Assembly (NCBI RefSeq): GCF_024124375.1
Contig: NZ_JAMXRZ010000009.1
Span: forward strand, 1 to 53,028
Reading direction: 5' to 3'
DNA length: 53,028 nucleotides
Source: Klenkia sp. PcliD-1-E
GTDB lineage: Bacteria; Actinomycetota; Actinomycetes; Mycobacteriales; Geodermatophilaceae
The stretch's first letter is position 1. Each line of letters begins with the position of its first letter. A program made the position numbers and the translations under genes. Under the pieces are notes generated by a model that was not told where the DNA came from, did not search any database, and saw nothing but the letters and a program-made list of their open reading frames with translations. Below, in pieces: positions 1 to 8,006 of the stretch.

Positions 1-991
1 CGGCGGCGAACCGGTGCGCGGCGTCCACCGCCGCGGCGGAGGTGTCCCCGCCGAGCTCGGCCATCAGCCAGCCGCCGCCGTCGGGCAGGTCGGGCACGCT
101 GCCGTGCGCCCGGCGGACGACGTCGACCAGCCGGGCGTCCAGGCCCTCCAGCGCCAGCGGGCGCAGCGGCAGGAGAGCGGGGACGTCGTCGGCGGCCGCG
201 GCCATGTCCGGGTAGGCGAGCACCGCCAGCGCGGGGGCGGGCGCCCGCGGCACGAGCCGGACCACGGCCTCCAGCAGCACCCCGCAGGTGCCCTCGGTGC
301 CCACCAGCGCCGCGGCCAGCGACGAGCCGTTCTCGGGCAGCAGGTGCTCCAGCGAGTAGCCCGAGATCTGCCGGGCGAAGCGGCCGAACTCGGTGCGGAC
401 GACGCCGAGGTGGTCGCGGACGAACCCGGCCAGCCCGGGGACGGCGGCCAGCGCGCCGGGGCCGGACCCCGCGGTGAGGACCCGGCCGTCACCGGTGAGC
501 CAGGTCAGCTCCACCACGTTGTCGGCGGTGCGGCCGTAGGACAGCCCGTGCGGGCCGCAGGCGTTGTTCCCGATCAGCCCGCCGAGGGTGGCCCGGGAGG
601 CGGTGGAGGGGTCGGGGCCGAACCGCAGGCCGTGCGGTGCGGCGGCGGCCTGCAGGTCGGCGAGCACCACCCCGGGCTGCACCGTGGCGGTGCGGGCCAC
701 CGGGTTCACCGCGAGCACCCGGTGCAGGTGCCGGGAGAGGTCGAGGACCAGGCCGGGGCCGATGGCGTTCCCGGCGCAGGAGGTGCCGCCGCCGCGGGGC
801 GTCACCGGCACGCCGTGCGCGGCGGCCAGCGCGACGGCGTCGACGACGTCGTCCCGGGTGCGGGGCTGCACGACCGCGCGCGGGGGTACCCGGTAGTTCG
901 AGGCGTCGGTGGACCACACCGCGCGGGCCAGGCCGTCGAGGCGGGCGGCGTCGCCGAACCGGGCCCGCAGGTCGTCCTCGAAGCCCGGCAC
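1..991 (-). CDS. FAD-linked oxidoreductase (GlcD/lactate dehydrogenase type), 3' end outside window
   Basis: About 330 N-terminal residues of a PCMH-type FAD-binding oxidase; the remainder lies left of the window. The reading frame shows the PP-loop motif TPRGGGTSCAGNAIGPG near residue 65, then DPSTASRATLGG and GNNACG, which bind the FAD pyrophosphate in glycolate oxidase, D-lactate dehydrogenase and alkyl-DHAP synthase relatives. Substrates in this family are 2-hydroxy acids, but the specificity region is missing. Many actinobacterial members carry a C-terminal Fe-S domain, which cannot be checked here. The GTG at 991 lies 5 nt after the cyclase stop, so the two genes are probably cotranscribed; the Shine-Dalgarno is weak. 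Confidence 0.85.
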   Translation of the reverse strand, partial: MPGFEDDLRARFGDAARLDGLARAVWSTDASNYRVPPRAVVQPRTRDDVVDAVALAAAHGVPVTPRGGGTSCAGNAIGPGLVLDLSRHLHRVLAVNPVARTATVQPGVVLADLQAAAAPHGLRFGPDPSTASRATLGGLIGNNACGPHGLSYGRTADNVVELTWLTGDGRVLTAGSGPGALAAVPGLAGFVRDHLGVVRTEFGRFARQISGYSLEHLLPENGSSLAAALVGTEGTCGVLLEAVVRLVPRAPAPALAVLAYPDMAAAADDVPALLPLRPLALEGLDARLVDVVRRAHGSVPDLPDGGGWLMAELGGDTSAAAVDAAHRFAA

Positions 992-996
992 GCCGC

Positions 997-2565
997 CTAT
1001 GGTGCCCCGAGCTGTGGTGCCCCGAGCACCCACAGCCGGGTCGGCTCGGAGCGGCCGCGCAGCACGACCTCCTCGCCGCGCACCCAGTGCGCCCGCTCGC
1101 CGGCGTCGGCGGCCTGCAGGGCGGCGTCGCTGGCCACCACCCGGCCGGCGTGGTCCTTGGCCAGCTCGGTGAGCCGGGCGGCGGTGTTCACCGCGTCGCC
1201 GATGACGGTGTACTCCGAGCGGCTGTCCGCGCCGATCTGGCCGGCCACGACGTCGCCCCACGCCACGCCGACGCCGACGTCGACCTCGCCGGCCTCGGCC
1301 ACCGCGGTGCAGATCGCCCGGGCCGCGCGCAGGGCGGCGCCGGCCGCGTCGGGCAGCGGCTGGGGCGCGCCGAAGACGCACAGCGCGGCGTCGCCCTCGA
1401 ACTTGTTGACCAGGCCGCCCTCGGCGGAGGTGGCGTCGACGACGACGGCGAAGAACCGGTTGAGCAGGCCGACCATCTCCTGCGGGCCCAGCCGCTGCGC
1501 CAACCCGGTGGAGCCGGCGACGTCGACGAACAGCGCGGCGACCGTGCGGACCTCGCCGCCGAGCTCGACGCCGTCGGACAGCGCGCGGGCGGCGACGTCG
1601 GCGCCGACGTGCCGGCCGAACAGGTCGCGCAGCCGCTCCCGCTCGGCCAGGCCGCCGGCCATGGTGTTGACCCCGTTCTGCAGCAGCCCGATCTCCCCGG
1701 CGTCGTCCACGACCACCCGGACGTCGGTGTCGCCCTCCCCGATCCGCTGCACCGCCCGGCGCAGCTCGCGCAGCGGGGTGCCGACGCCGCGGGCCACCAG
1801 CAGCGTGGCCAGCAGCCCGACGACCAGCGCGACCCCGGGCAAGAAGATCGCGGTGAACCGGCCCGGGGTGCCCTGGCCGGTGGGGTCGACCACCAGCAGG
1901 ATCAGGCCGAGCATCGGCACGCCGCTGGTCAGGCCCCAGGTGAGCAGCAGGCGGCGGCGGACGCTGAGCGTGCGCGGCTGGTCGGGGGGCTGCGCGGCCA
2001 GCGCGCGGGCGGTGACGTGCCGGGCGGCGCGGGCGACCAGCAGGTAGGTCACCCCGGCGGTGACCACGCCGCCGAGGACGACGGAGATGCCGATCCGCAG
2101 CCCCACCAGGGCCTCCGGGTACACCGCCGCGGACACCACGCCCAGCCCGACCGCGGCCAGCGCCCACACCCAGGCGACCAGCCGGGCGACGTCGCCGGGC
2201 AGCCGCAGCGCCAGCAGCACCTCCTCGGGTGCGGGGGTGCGGCCGGTCCACAGCCAGCGGTTGGTCCGGCGGTGCTTGTGCAGGCCCAGGACGACGCCGA
2301 CCGGGATGGCCAGCAGCAGGTAGGCCGCGCCCACGACACCGGTGACCAGCCGGCCGGTCGGGGACTCCACGTCGCTGCCGCCGTTGACCCCCAGCAGCAG
2401 CACGGTCACCACGCCCGCGCCCACGAGGTTGGCGGCGACGACGAGCAGCGCGATGCCCGGGGCGACGACCCGGTCGGCGGGCACCACCCGCCGGATCCCG
2501 GGGACCACCACGCGCAGCAGCGCGGCGGGCACGCCACGGACGGTCCCCAGCACAGCGGTGATCAT
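997..2565 (-). CDS. Membrane-anchored class III adenylate cyclase with HAMP domain (Rv1318c type)
   Basis: 522 residues. Six predicted membrane segments fill roughly residues 37-265, followed by a HAMP linker (about 266-320) and a class III cyclase homology domain (about 335-510). The metal-binding Asp lies in FVDVAGST, the second metal/substrate motif is NKFEGDAALCVFGAP, and the transition-state Asn and Arg are in VNTAARL, so the catalytic set looks complete and ATP-to-cAMP activity is expected. The architecture matches the mycobacterial Rv1318c/Rv1319c/Rv1320c/Rv3645 group, in which HAMP relays a membrane signal to the cyclase dimer. It starts at ATG 2565 and diverges from a GH63 hydrolase across 90 bp. 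The same frame stays open far upstream, but that part is antisense to clear genes. Confidence 0.9.
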   Translation of the reverse strand: MITAVLGTVRGVPAALLRVVVPGIRRVVPADRVVAPGIALLVVAANLVGAGVVTVLLLGVNGGSDVESPTGRLVTGVVGAAYLLLAIPVGVVLGLHKHRRTNRWLWTGRTPAPEEVLLALRLPGDVARLVAWVWALAAVGLGVVSAAVYPEALVGLRIGISVVLGGVVTAGVTYLLVARAARHVTARALAAQPPDQPRTLSVRRRLLLTWGLTSGVPMLGLILLVVDPTGQGTPGRFTAIFLPGVALVVGLLATLLVARGVGTPLRELRRAVQRIGEGDTDVRVVVDDAGEIGLLQNGVNTMAGGLAERERLRDLFGRHVGADVAARALSDGVELGGEVRTVAALFVDVAGSTGLAQRLGPQEMVGLLNRFFAVVVDATSAEGGLVNKFEGDAALCVFGAPQPLPDAAGAALRAARAICTAVAEAGEVDVGVGVAWGDVVAGQIGADSRSEYTVIGDAVNTAARLTELAKDHAGRVVASDAALQAADAGERAHWVRGEEVVLRGRSEPTRLWVLGAPQLGAP

Positions 2566-2655
2566 CCCGGCCCCACAGCACCGGTCAACGAGCACCCGCC
2601 CCCAGGGGTGACGCAGGCCTCTACCGCCGGGCGGGCCGGCCGGTGAGGATGGGTC

Positions 2656-4071
2656 ATGCCGGTCGCCCAGCCCACGCCCAACGACATCGCGCTGATGGCC
2701 GGTCGGGCCGGCTACGTGCTGAAGGCCAACGACCGCGGCCGGTTCACCGTTGCCTCCCCGACGCTGTACCCGCACATGTGGAGCTGGGACGCCGGGTTCG
2801 TCGCGCTCGGCATCGCGACGGTGTCGGTGCCGCGGGCGCTGGACGAGCTGCGCACCCTGCTGAGCGGGCAGTGGACGACCGGGATGATCCCGCACATCCT
2901 CTTCCACTCCCCCAGCGACTACTTCCCCGACCCGGACCGCTGGCGCACCCAGGTCGCCGCGGCCCGGCCGGTCGGGGTGCCGACCAGCGGGATCACCCAG
3001 CCGCCGATCCACGTGGTCGCGCTGTCGCGGATCCTGCACGACGCCCGCCGCAAGGGCGGCGCGGACCAGGAGCTGGCCGAGGCGTTCGTCGTCGAGACCT
3101 TCCCGCGCTGGCTGGCCTGGCACCGCTACCTGGCCACTGCCCGCGACCCGCAGGGGTTGGGCCTGGTCGAGATCCACCACGGCTGGGAGTCGGGGATGGA
3201 CGACTCCCCGCGCTGGGACGCGCCCTACTCCCGGGTGGTGCCCGGGCCGATGCCGCCGTTCGTCCGCCGCGACCTGGCGCACGTCGCCGACCCCTCGCAG
3301 CGGCCCAGCGACGCCGAGTACGCCCGCTACCTGTGGCTGGTCGAGCAGAAGGTGCGGGCCCGCTACGACGACGCCGTCTACCGGGCCACCGGTGACTTCG
3401 TCGTCGGCGACGTGCTGGTGTCGGCGCTGCTGGCCGCGTCCTCGGACCTGCTGGCCGACCTCGGCGCCGAGCTCGGCGCGGACCCGGACGGCATCGAGGA
3501 GTCCCGGGCCATCGCGCGCCGCTTCCGCACCGGGGTGCTGCGCTCGGTCGACCCGGCCACCGACCTGGCCCGCGACCTGGACCTGCGGACCGGTGAGTAC
3601 CTGTCGGTGGAGTCCGCCGCCGGGTTCGCACCGCTGGTGTGCGGGGGTGACGACGCGCTGCTGCGCCGCCAGCGGGACCTGCTGCTGGGCCCCCGCTGGT
3701 GCGGGCACTCCCGGCTGCGCTGGCCCGTCGTCCCCTCGGTGTCCCCGGCCTCGCCGGCGTTCCGGGAGCGCACCTACTGGCGGGGGCCGCAGTGGCCGGT
3801 GCTGAACTGGCTGATGGCCTGGGCGCTGAACCGCTCCGGTGAGCAGGAGGCGGCCAACGCGCTGCGGCTGGCCGGGCTGGCGCAGCTGGTCGACTGCGAC
3901 TTCGCCGAGTACTACGAGCCGCTGACCGGCGAGCAGCTCGGGTCGAAGGACCAGTCCTGGACGGCGGCGATCGCACTGGACTTCCTGGCCGCGCGCCGCC
4001 CGGGCCGCCGCAGGCACGTCCGCCTGCTCACCGCCGAGCTGCCGGCGGTCACCCCTGCCGGCCCGCGGTAG
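2656..4071 (+). CDS. GH63 family glycoside hydrolase (glucosylglycerate/mannosylglycerate hydrolase-like)
   Basis: 471 residues, the usual length of bacterial mannosylglycerate and glucosylglycerate hydrolases, which cleave these compatible solutes to a hexose and glycerate. Visible motifs are HMWSWDAGF near residue 40, HHGWESGMDDSP near residue 175 with a candidate catalytic acid Asp182/183, and EYYEPLTGE near residue 418 with a candidate base Glu. No signal peptide is seen, so the enzyme is cytosolic. In mycobacteria the homologous enzyme mobilises glucosylglycerate on recovery from nitrogen starvation. The ATG is preceded by AGGAT five bases away, which may serve as a ribosome site or as a -10 box. 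The choice between glucosyl- and mannosyl-glycerate cannot be made from sequence. Confidence 0.8.
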   Translation: MPVAQPTPNDIALMAGRAGYVLKANDRGRFTVASPTLYPHMWSWDAGFVALGIATVSVPRALDELRTLLSGQWTTGMIPHILFHSPSDYFPDPDRWRTQVAAARPVGVPTSGITQPPIHVVALSRILHDARRKGGADQELAEAFVVETFPRWLAWHRYLATARDPQGLGLVEIHHGWESGMDDSPRWDAPYSRVVPGPMPPFVRRDLAHVADPSQRPSDAEYARYLWLVEQKVRARYDDAVYRATGDFVVGDVLVSALLAASSDLLADLGAELGADPDGIEESRAIARRFRTGVLRSVDPATDLARDLDLRTGEYLSVESAAGFAPLVCGGDDALLRRQRDLLLGPRWCGHSRLRWPVVPSVSPASPAFRERTYWRGPQWPVLNWLMAWALNRSGEQEAANALRLAGLAQLVDCDFAEYYEPLTGEQLGSKDQSWTAAIALDFLAARRPGRRRHVRLLTAELPAVTPAGPR

Positions 4072-4133
4072 GTCACGACCGCGCATCGGATGCGGGCCCC
4101 CCGGTGTCGGACCCCCGCCACCCCGGGCACGCC

Positions 4134-4151
4134 CTCGTCGACACCGACGAG
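4134..4151 (+). promoter_or_regulatory. Hairpin in leader just upstream of lipoprotein ribosome site
   Basis: A perfect 7-bp stem, CTCGTCG / CGACGAG with loop ACAC, ends two bases before the GAGGAGG Shine-Dalgarno. It could modulate translation or be chance in GC-rich DNA. A second small palindrome (CGCATC-G-GATGCG, 4082-4094) lies just after the stop of the upstream hydrolase. Confidence 0.3.
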
Positions 4152-4164
4152 CCGAGGAGGAACC

Positions 4165-4683
4165 GTGACCGCTCGACCCCGCCTGCTGGCGGCCCTGGGT
4201 GCCGCTGCTCTGCCGCTGGCCCTGGCCGCCGCGTGCAGCAGCCCGTCCACCAACGGGCCCGGCAGCGACGCCGACCCCTCGCCGGTGGTCTCCGAGCCGG
4301 TGCCCGTCGAGCGCAGCGCCGAGCTGCAGGACGCCGGGGGCAGCACCATCGGGTCGGCCACCCTCAGCCAGGCGGCGACCGCAGCCGGGACCACGGTGGA
4401 GCTCGACGCGGCCGGTCTCTCGGTCGGCGAGCACCCCCTGACCTTGCTCGACTCGGCCGACTGCGCGGCCGCGCTGGAGGGCTCGGGGCAGCCCGTCGAG
4501 GGAGCCGAGCTGGCCGGCCTGGTGGTGCAGGACGACGGTGGCGGCCAGGTCTCGGCGACCGTCGACGTGCAGCTGGAGGACCTGCTGGACGACGACGGCA
4601 GCGCGCTGCTCGTCGGACCGGCCGACACCGACGCGGCCGGTCCGACCGGTTCCGAGCAGGCCTGCGCCGCCTTCGGGGGCTGA
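4165..4683 (+). CDS. SodC-like lipoprotein lacking the Cu/Zn ligands
   Basis: 172 residues starting at GTG 4165 behind a strong GAGGAGG; an upstream in-frame start at 4090 has no ribosome site. A signal peptide with a lipobox-like LALAAAC puts the lipidated cysteine at residue 24, so the mature protein should sit on the outer face of the membrane. The mature domain follows the Cu,Zn superoxide dismutase pattern: AELQDAGGSTIGSATL, GLSVGEH, DDDGSALLV, and two cysteines (SADC and QAC near the end) placed like the conserved disulfide. However, the HxH copper motif reads TLL, the Zn loop is largely missing, and the later His is a Gly (LLVGPAD). It is probably not a dismutase; a binding or structural role is inferred. 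Confidence 0.7.
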   Translation: MTARPRLLAALGAAALPLALAAACSSPSTNGPGSDADPSPVVSEPVPVERSAELQDAGGSTIGSATLSQAATAAGTTVELDAAGLSVGEHPLTLLDSADCAAALEGSGQPVEGAELAGLVVQDDGGGQVSATVDVQLEDLLDDDGSALLVGPADTDAAGPTGSEQACAAFGG

Positions 4684-4690
4684 GCCGGGC

Positions 4691-5095
4691 TCAGCCCTGC
4701 CCGCCGGGGCGGTAGGTGCAGATCGACCACTGGTAGCCCTCACGGTCGAGCAGCTCGGCGCGGTGGTTGCCCCAGGGCGTGTCCTGCGGTGCGATCAGCG
4801 AGGTCATCCCGGCCGCCACCGCCCGGGCGTGCACCGCGTCCACCTCGTCGGGCCCGTCGAGGGTGAGCACGGTCCCGGCTCCGACGCACCGGTCGGTGAC
4901 CTCGGGTTTGCGGTAGCCGACGTGGTCGGTCTGCACCAGGACCACCGCGTCGCCGAGCCGCAGCTCCGCGTGCGCGATCCCCCCGTCGGCGTCGGGCCAG
5001 ACGACCAGCTCCTCGAAGCCGAGGCCGGCGACGAGCTGGTCGACCAGCGCCCGCGGGTCACGGGCGCACAGGAACACCGACATGGCGGCGGCCAC
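4691..5095 (-). CDS. VOC (glyoxalase/bleomycin resistance) family protein
   Basis: 134 residues with the paired beta-alpha-beta-beta-beta layout of the vicinal oxygen chelate family: an N-terminal half ending in AHAELRLGDAVVLVQTD and a C-terminal half with TPWGNHRAELLDREGYQWSI. The WG(N)(H)R...D(P)xG(N) segment is typical of antibiotic-binding or glyoxalase-like members. The GTG at 5095 has GGAGG eight bases upstream, which decides it over the ATG at 5083. The gene begins 3 nt after the stop of the MetX-like hydrolase and should be cotranscribed with it. Substrate unknown. Confidence 0.8.
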   Translation of the reverse strand: MAAAMSVFLCARDPRALVDQLVAGLGFEELVVWPDADGGIAHAELRLGDAVVLVQTDHVGYRKPEVTDRCVGAGTVLTLDGPDEVDAVHARAVAAGMTSLIAPQDTPWGNHRAELLDREGYQWSICTYRPGGQG

Positions 5096-5098
5096 GGC

Positions 5099-6169
5099 TC
5101 AGACCTCCGTGGCCAGCAGCTCCCCCAGGTTCGCGTCGACGGCGTCCAGGTAGGTCTGCTCGAAGCCGAACAGGCCGAAGTGGCCGGCGATGCTGGGCAG
5201 CACCCGCAGCTGCGCCCCCGGGACCAGCTCGGCCTCCCGACGGCAGTCCCGGACCGGGAAGAACATGTCCTCGTCGATGGGCATGACGAACGTCCGCGCG
5301 GTGACCCGGCCCAGCGCCGCGGCCAGGTCGCCGCCGGTGTGCCGGGCGACGTCGCCGCGCTGCCACTTCCAGCCCATGACCAGCAGCGCGTTGGGGTCCA
5401 TCGCGCCGAACACCGCGCGGGTGAACCGCTCCTGGAACTCGGTGAAGGTGTCCCAGCTGGTGTCGGGCAGCTCGATGCCGCGCCAGAACCCCGACCGCCA
5501 GAACTCCGTCGACAGGCCCATGATCGCCCAGATGTCGGCGTGCCGGGCCAGCCCGGCGGCGACCTCGGTGTGGCTGGCGTACTCCCCGCCGTTCCACCCC
5601 GGGTCGGAGGTGATCGCGTCCATGAGGGTCTGGGTGAAGAGGAAGTCGTGCGGGGTGTTCTGCGCGGTGCCGGCGATCGGGGCGGCCCGCTGCACCGCCT
5701 CGGGGTAGCGCACCGCCCACTCGTAGACCTGCTGCGCGCCCATCGAGCCGCCGACCACCAGGGCCCACCGGTCGATGCCGAACACCTCCTGGGTCAGCTG
5801 CCGCTGAGCCCGGACGTCGTCCCCGATCCGGACCTGGGGGAACCGCGACATCGCGATGGTCGGGTCGTCGGTGGTGTGCGGGGACGTCGAGAGCCCGTTG
5901 CCGATCTGGTTCACCACGACGATGAAGTACTTCTCCGGGTCCAGCGCCCGGCCGGGCCCGATGTAGACCTGCCACCAGGTGGCGTGGGTGCCGCTGAACC
6001 AGGTCGGGACCAGGATCGCGTTGTCCCTGGCCTGGTTCAGCTCGCCGTAGGTGGCGACGGCCAGCTGGAGGTCGGGGATGGTCCCGCCCTCCTCCAGCTC
6101 GAAGGACCCCAGGGAGTGCAGCTGGTAGGGGCCCTGCACCTCGGGTGTGTAGAACGGGTTCTCGATCAC
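5099..6169 (-). CDS. MetX-like alpha/beta hydrolase (homoserine acetyltransferase superfamily)
   Basis: 356 residues with an alpha/beta-hydrolase fold of the homoserine O-acetyltransferase superfamily. The nucleophile elbow is VVGGSMGAQQVYEWA (true MetX usually has GGSLGGMQ), the acid is probably the Asp in PIDEDMFFP, and the His is in IAGHFGLFG. The substrate-pocket residues differ enough from genuine MetX that automatic annotation as homoserine acetyltransferase would be risky; it belongs to the GxSMGAQQ subfamily of unassigned acyltransferases/hydrolases. The GTG at 6169 follows GAGGAG with 6-nt spacing, deciding it over an upstream GTG at 6232. It diverges from a MetE-like gene 101 bp away, which keeps a methionine or methylthiol link possible. 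Confidence 0.75.
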   Translation of the reverse strand: MIENPFYTPEVQGPYQLHSLGSFELEEGGTIPDLQLAVATYGELNQARDNAILVPTWFSGTHATWWQVYIGPGRALDPEKYFIVVVNQIGNGLSTSPHTTDDPTIAMSRFPQVRIGDDVRAQRQLTQEVFGIDRWALVVGGSMGAQQVYEWAVRYPEAVQRAAPIAGTAQNTPHDFLFTQTLMDAITSDPGWNGGEYASHTEVAAGLARHADIWAIMGLSTEFWRSGFWRGIELPDTSWDTFTEFQERFTRAVFGAMDPNALLVMGWKWQRGDVARHTGGDLAAALGRVTARTFVMPIDEDMFFPVRDCRREAELVPGAQLRVLPSIAGHFGLFGFEQTYLDAVDANLGELLATEV

Positions 6170-6270
6170 GGGCAGCTCCTCGTCGAGCCGGGTGGGTGAG
6201 GCCACCCTGGCCCACGCCCGGGCCCCTGTCACCCCTGGGGCCGGCGAGGGCGTCGGGCAGGATCGACGGC

Positions 6271-7305
6271 ATGCCCCGCCCGCTGCCGCCGCTGCCCACG
6301 ACCGTCGTCGGGAGCCTGCCCCAGCCCGACTGGCTGATCGACCGCGACCGGCTGGGCCACCAGTTCCCGCCGCGGGTGCGGGCCGCCGAGCTCTGGCGGA
6401 TCCCGGCCGACCGGCTGGCCGAGGCGCAGGACGACGCCACCCTGGTCACCATCCGGGCCCAGGAGGAAGCCGGGCTGGACATCATCGGGGACGGCGAGGT
6501 CCGCCGGGAGTCCTACTCCAACCACTTCGCCACCGCCCTGGAGGGCATCGACCTCGACTCCCCGGGCACGGTGCGCAACCGCTCGGGCCTGGACATCCCG
6601 GTGCCCCGCGTGGTCGGCCCGATCACCCGGCCGCGGCCGGTGCAGGCCGACGACGTGCGGTTCCTGCGCGCGCACACCGACCGGGCCGTCAAGATCACCG
6701 TCCCGGGGCCGTTCACCATGGCGCAGCAGGCGCAGGACGACCACTACGGCGACGACCGCGAGCTGGCACTGGCCTACGCCGACGTCGTCCGGGCGGAGAT
6801 CGCCGACCTGTTCGCCGCCGGCGCGGACGTCGTCCAGCTGGACGAGCCGTGGCTGCAGGCCCGGCCCGAGGTCGCCCGCCGGTACGGGGTCGAGGCGCTG
6901 AACCGGGCCCTGGAGGGCGCGGCCGGCACCACCCACGTGCACCTGTGCTTCGGGTACGCCGCGATGGTCGCCCAGCGCCCCGACGGCTACTCGTTCCTGC
7001 CCGAGCTGGCCGACGTCACCTGCGACGCGGTGTCGGTGGAGACCGCGCAGTCCCACCTGGACCCGGCGACCCTGGAGCCGTTGCGCGGCAAGGGCATCGC
7101 GCTCGGCGTGCTGGACCTCTCGACGCCCGAGGTCGAGACGCCGGTGCAGGTCGCAGACCGGGTGCGCCGCGCGCTGGACCACGTGGACGTGGCGAAGCTG
7201 GTGCTCTCCAGCGACTGCGGCCTGAAGTACCTGCCGCGGGAGTCCGCCGCCGGCAAGATGCGCGCCCTGGCGATGGCCGCGGAGCTGGTCCGCGGCGAGC
7301 TCTGA
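6271..7305 (+). CDS. Core MetE-type cobalamin-independent methionine synthase family protein
   Basis: 344 residues equivalent to only the C-terminal catalytic barrel of MetE (full MetE is about 750). All four zinc ligands are recognisable: His and Cys in THVHLCFG, Glu in VSVETAQS, and Cys in LSSDCGLKYLP. The N-terminal MetE domain, needed for polyglutamylated methyl-folate binding, is absent, so the methyl donor may differ, as in archaeal core MetE and short bacterial families. The ATG at 6271 has CAGGAT seven bases before it, either a weak ribosome site or a -10 box of a leaderless transcript. Methyl transfer to a thiol such as homocysteine is inferred; which thiol is unknown. Confidence 0.8.
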   Translation: MPRPLPPLPTTVVGSLPQPDWLIDRDRLGHQFPPRVRAAELWRIPADRLAEAQDDATLVTIRAQEEAGLDIIGDGEVRRESYSNHFATALEGIDLDSPGTVRNRSGLDIPVPRVVGPITRPRPVQADDVRFLRAHTDRAVKITVPGPFTMAQQAQDDHYGDDRELALAYADVVRAEIADLFAAGADVVQLDEPWLQARPEVARRYGVEALNRALEGAAGTTHVHLCFGYAAMVAQRPDGYSFLPELADVTCDAVSVETAQSHLDPATLEPLRGKGIALGVLDLSTPEVETPVQVADRVRRALDHVDVAKLVLSSDCGLKYLPRESAAGKMRALAMAAELVRGEL

Positions 7306-7312
7306 CCCCGGC

Positions 7313-7398
7313 GTGGATCAGGTGCGACGACGGATGTGCATCCTCCGCCACCGACGTCGGCCGGGGAGGATGCACGCTGCTCGTCGCAGCTGATCCAC
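7313..7398. repeat. 86-bp near-perfect palindrome in convergent intergenic space
   Basis: Nested inverted arms share one centre at 7355/7356: GTGGATCAG/CTGATCCAC, TGCGACGA/TCGTCGCA, GTGCATCCTCC/GGAGGATGCAC and a central CCGACGTCGG. The unpaired parts are symmetric: one base on each side, 5-base internal loops (CGGAT and GCTGC), and 4 bases on each side of the centre. It lies between the convergent MetE-like and TetR genes, so it could act as a bidirectional terminator, but its length and regularity look more like a small palindromic repeat of the REP/MITE kind. I saw no second copy in this window and no obvious target-site duplication. Confidence 0.8.
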
Positions 7399-7408
7399 GT
7401 CGGGCCCC

Positions 7409-7975
7409 TCAGGCGACCTGTGCCAGCGCCACGTCCAGCGACCGGACGGCGCCGTCGGGGTCGACCCGGGCCAGGGCGAAGGCGGCGACCACCAGCGAGG
7501 TGAGGGTGTCGGCGAGCTCGGCGGGGTCGCGGCCGGGGAACCGGGCACGCCCGCCGCGCTCGAACGCCGTCCGCAGCTCGGCGCGGTAGCCGGCGACCAC
7601 GGCGCGCACGGCGGCGTCCCCGCCGATGGGTGCGGTGGCGGTGTTGACCAGCAGGCATCCCTGCCCGGCGCCGGGCGGGTCGGCGTCGGCGATCGCCGCG
7701 CGCAGGCCCGCGAGGTACTCGACCAGGGCGTCGGGGGCGACCTCGGACCCGGTGAGGACGGCGAGGCGCGGGCGGACGACCTCGTCGAGGTAGCTCTGCA
7801 CGGCGGCGTCGAACAGGCCGCGCTTGCTGCCGAAGGCGTGGTAGATGCTCGAGCGGTTCAGGCCGGTGGCGCGCTCGAGCTCGGGCACGGAGGACCCCTC
7901 GAATCCCTGGGTCCAGAACACCCCGCGCGCGGCGCGGACGGCGTCCTCGGTCACGTAGGCCTGCGGTCGGGGCAC
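7409..7975 (-). CDS. TetR family transcriptional regulator
   Basis: 188 residues. An N-terminal helix-turn-helix of TetR type covers about residues 10-55 (AARGVFWTQGFEGSSVPELE, then TGLNRSSIYHAFGSKRGLFD), followed by an all-helical ligand/dimer domain with a single Cys in GQGCLLVNT. The GTG at 7975 is preceded by GAGGAGG. It diverges from a CurA-type reductase with 65 bp between the starts, the usual layout of a local repressor and its target; the palindrome GAAC-N5-GTTC in that gap is a candidate operator. Ligand unknown, possibly a reactive carbonyl given the neighbour. Confidence 0.9.
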   Translation of the reverse strand: MPRPQAYVTEDAVRAARGVFWTQGFEGSSVPELERATGLNRSSIYHAFGSKRGLFDAAVQSYLDEVVRPRLAVLTGSEVAPDALVEYLAGLRAAIADADPPGAGQGCLLVNTATAPIGGDAAVRAVVAGYRAELRTAFERGGRARFPGRDPAELADTLTSLVVAAFALARVDPDGAVRSLDVALAQVA

Positions 7976-8006
7976 GCGGCCTCCTCGGACGTGTACGGTC
8001 GGATCT

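Noticed and set aside
997-4743. A 1248-codon minus-strand frame running from the cyclase across the GH63 and lipoprotein genes
   Set aside because: Only the first 522 codons (from ATG 2565) encode the cyclase; the rest is Gly/Arg/Gln/Val-rich, shows no domain, and is antisense to clear genes. Stop codons are rare in such GC-rich DNA.
5099-6169. Straight annotation as metX (homoserine O-acetyltransferase)
   Set aside because: The nucleophile elbow is GGSMGAQQ rather than GGSLGGMQ and the pocket differs; kept as MetX-like without a gene symbol.
6170-6270. SAM or other methionine riboswitch before the MetE-like gene
   Set aside because: The gap is only 101 bp, holds just a small GGGTG/CACCC hairpin, and the MetE ATG may be nearly leaderless; no riboswitch core is recognisable.
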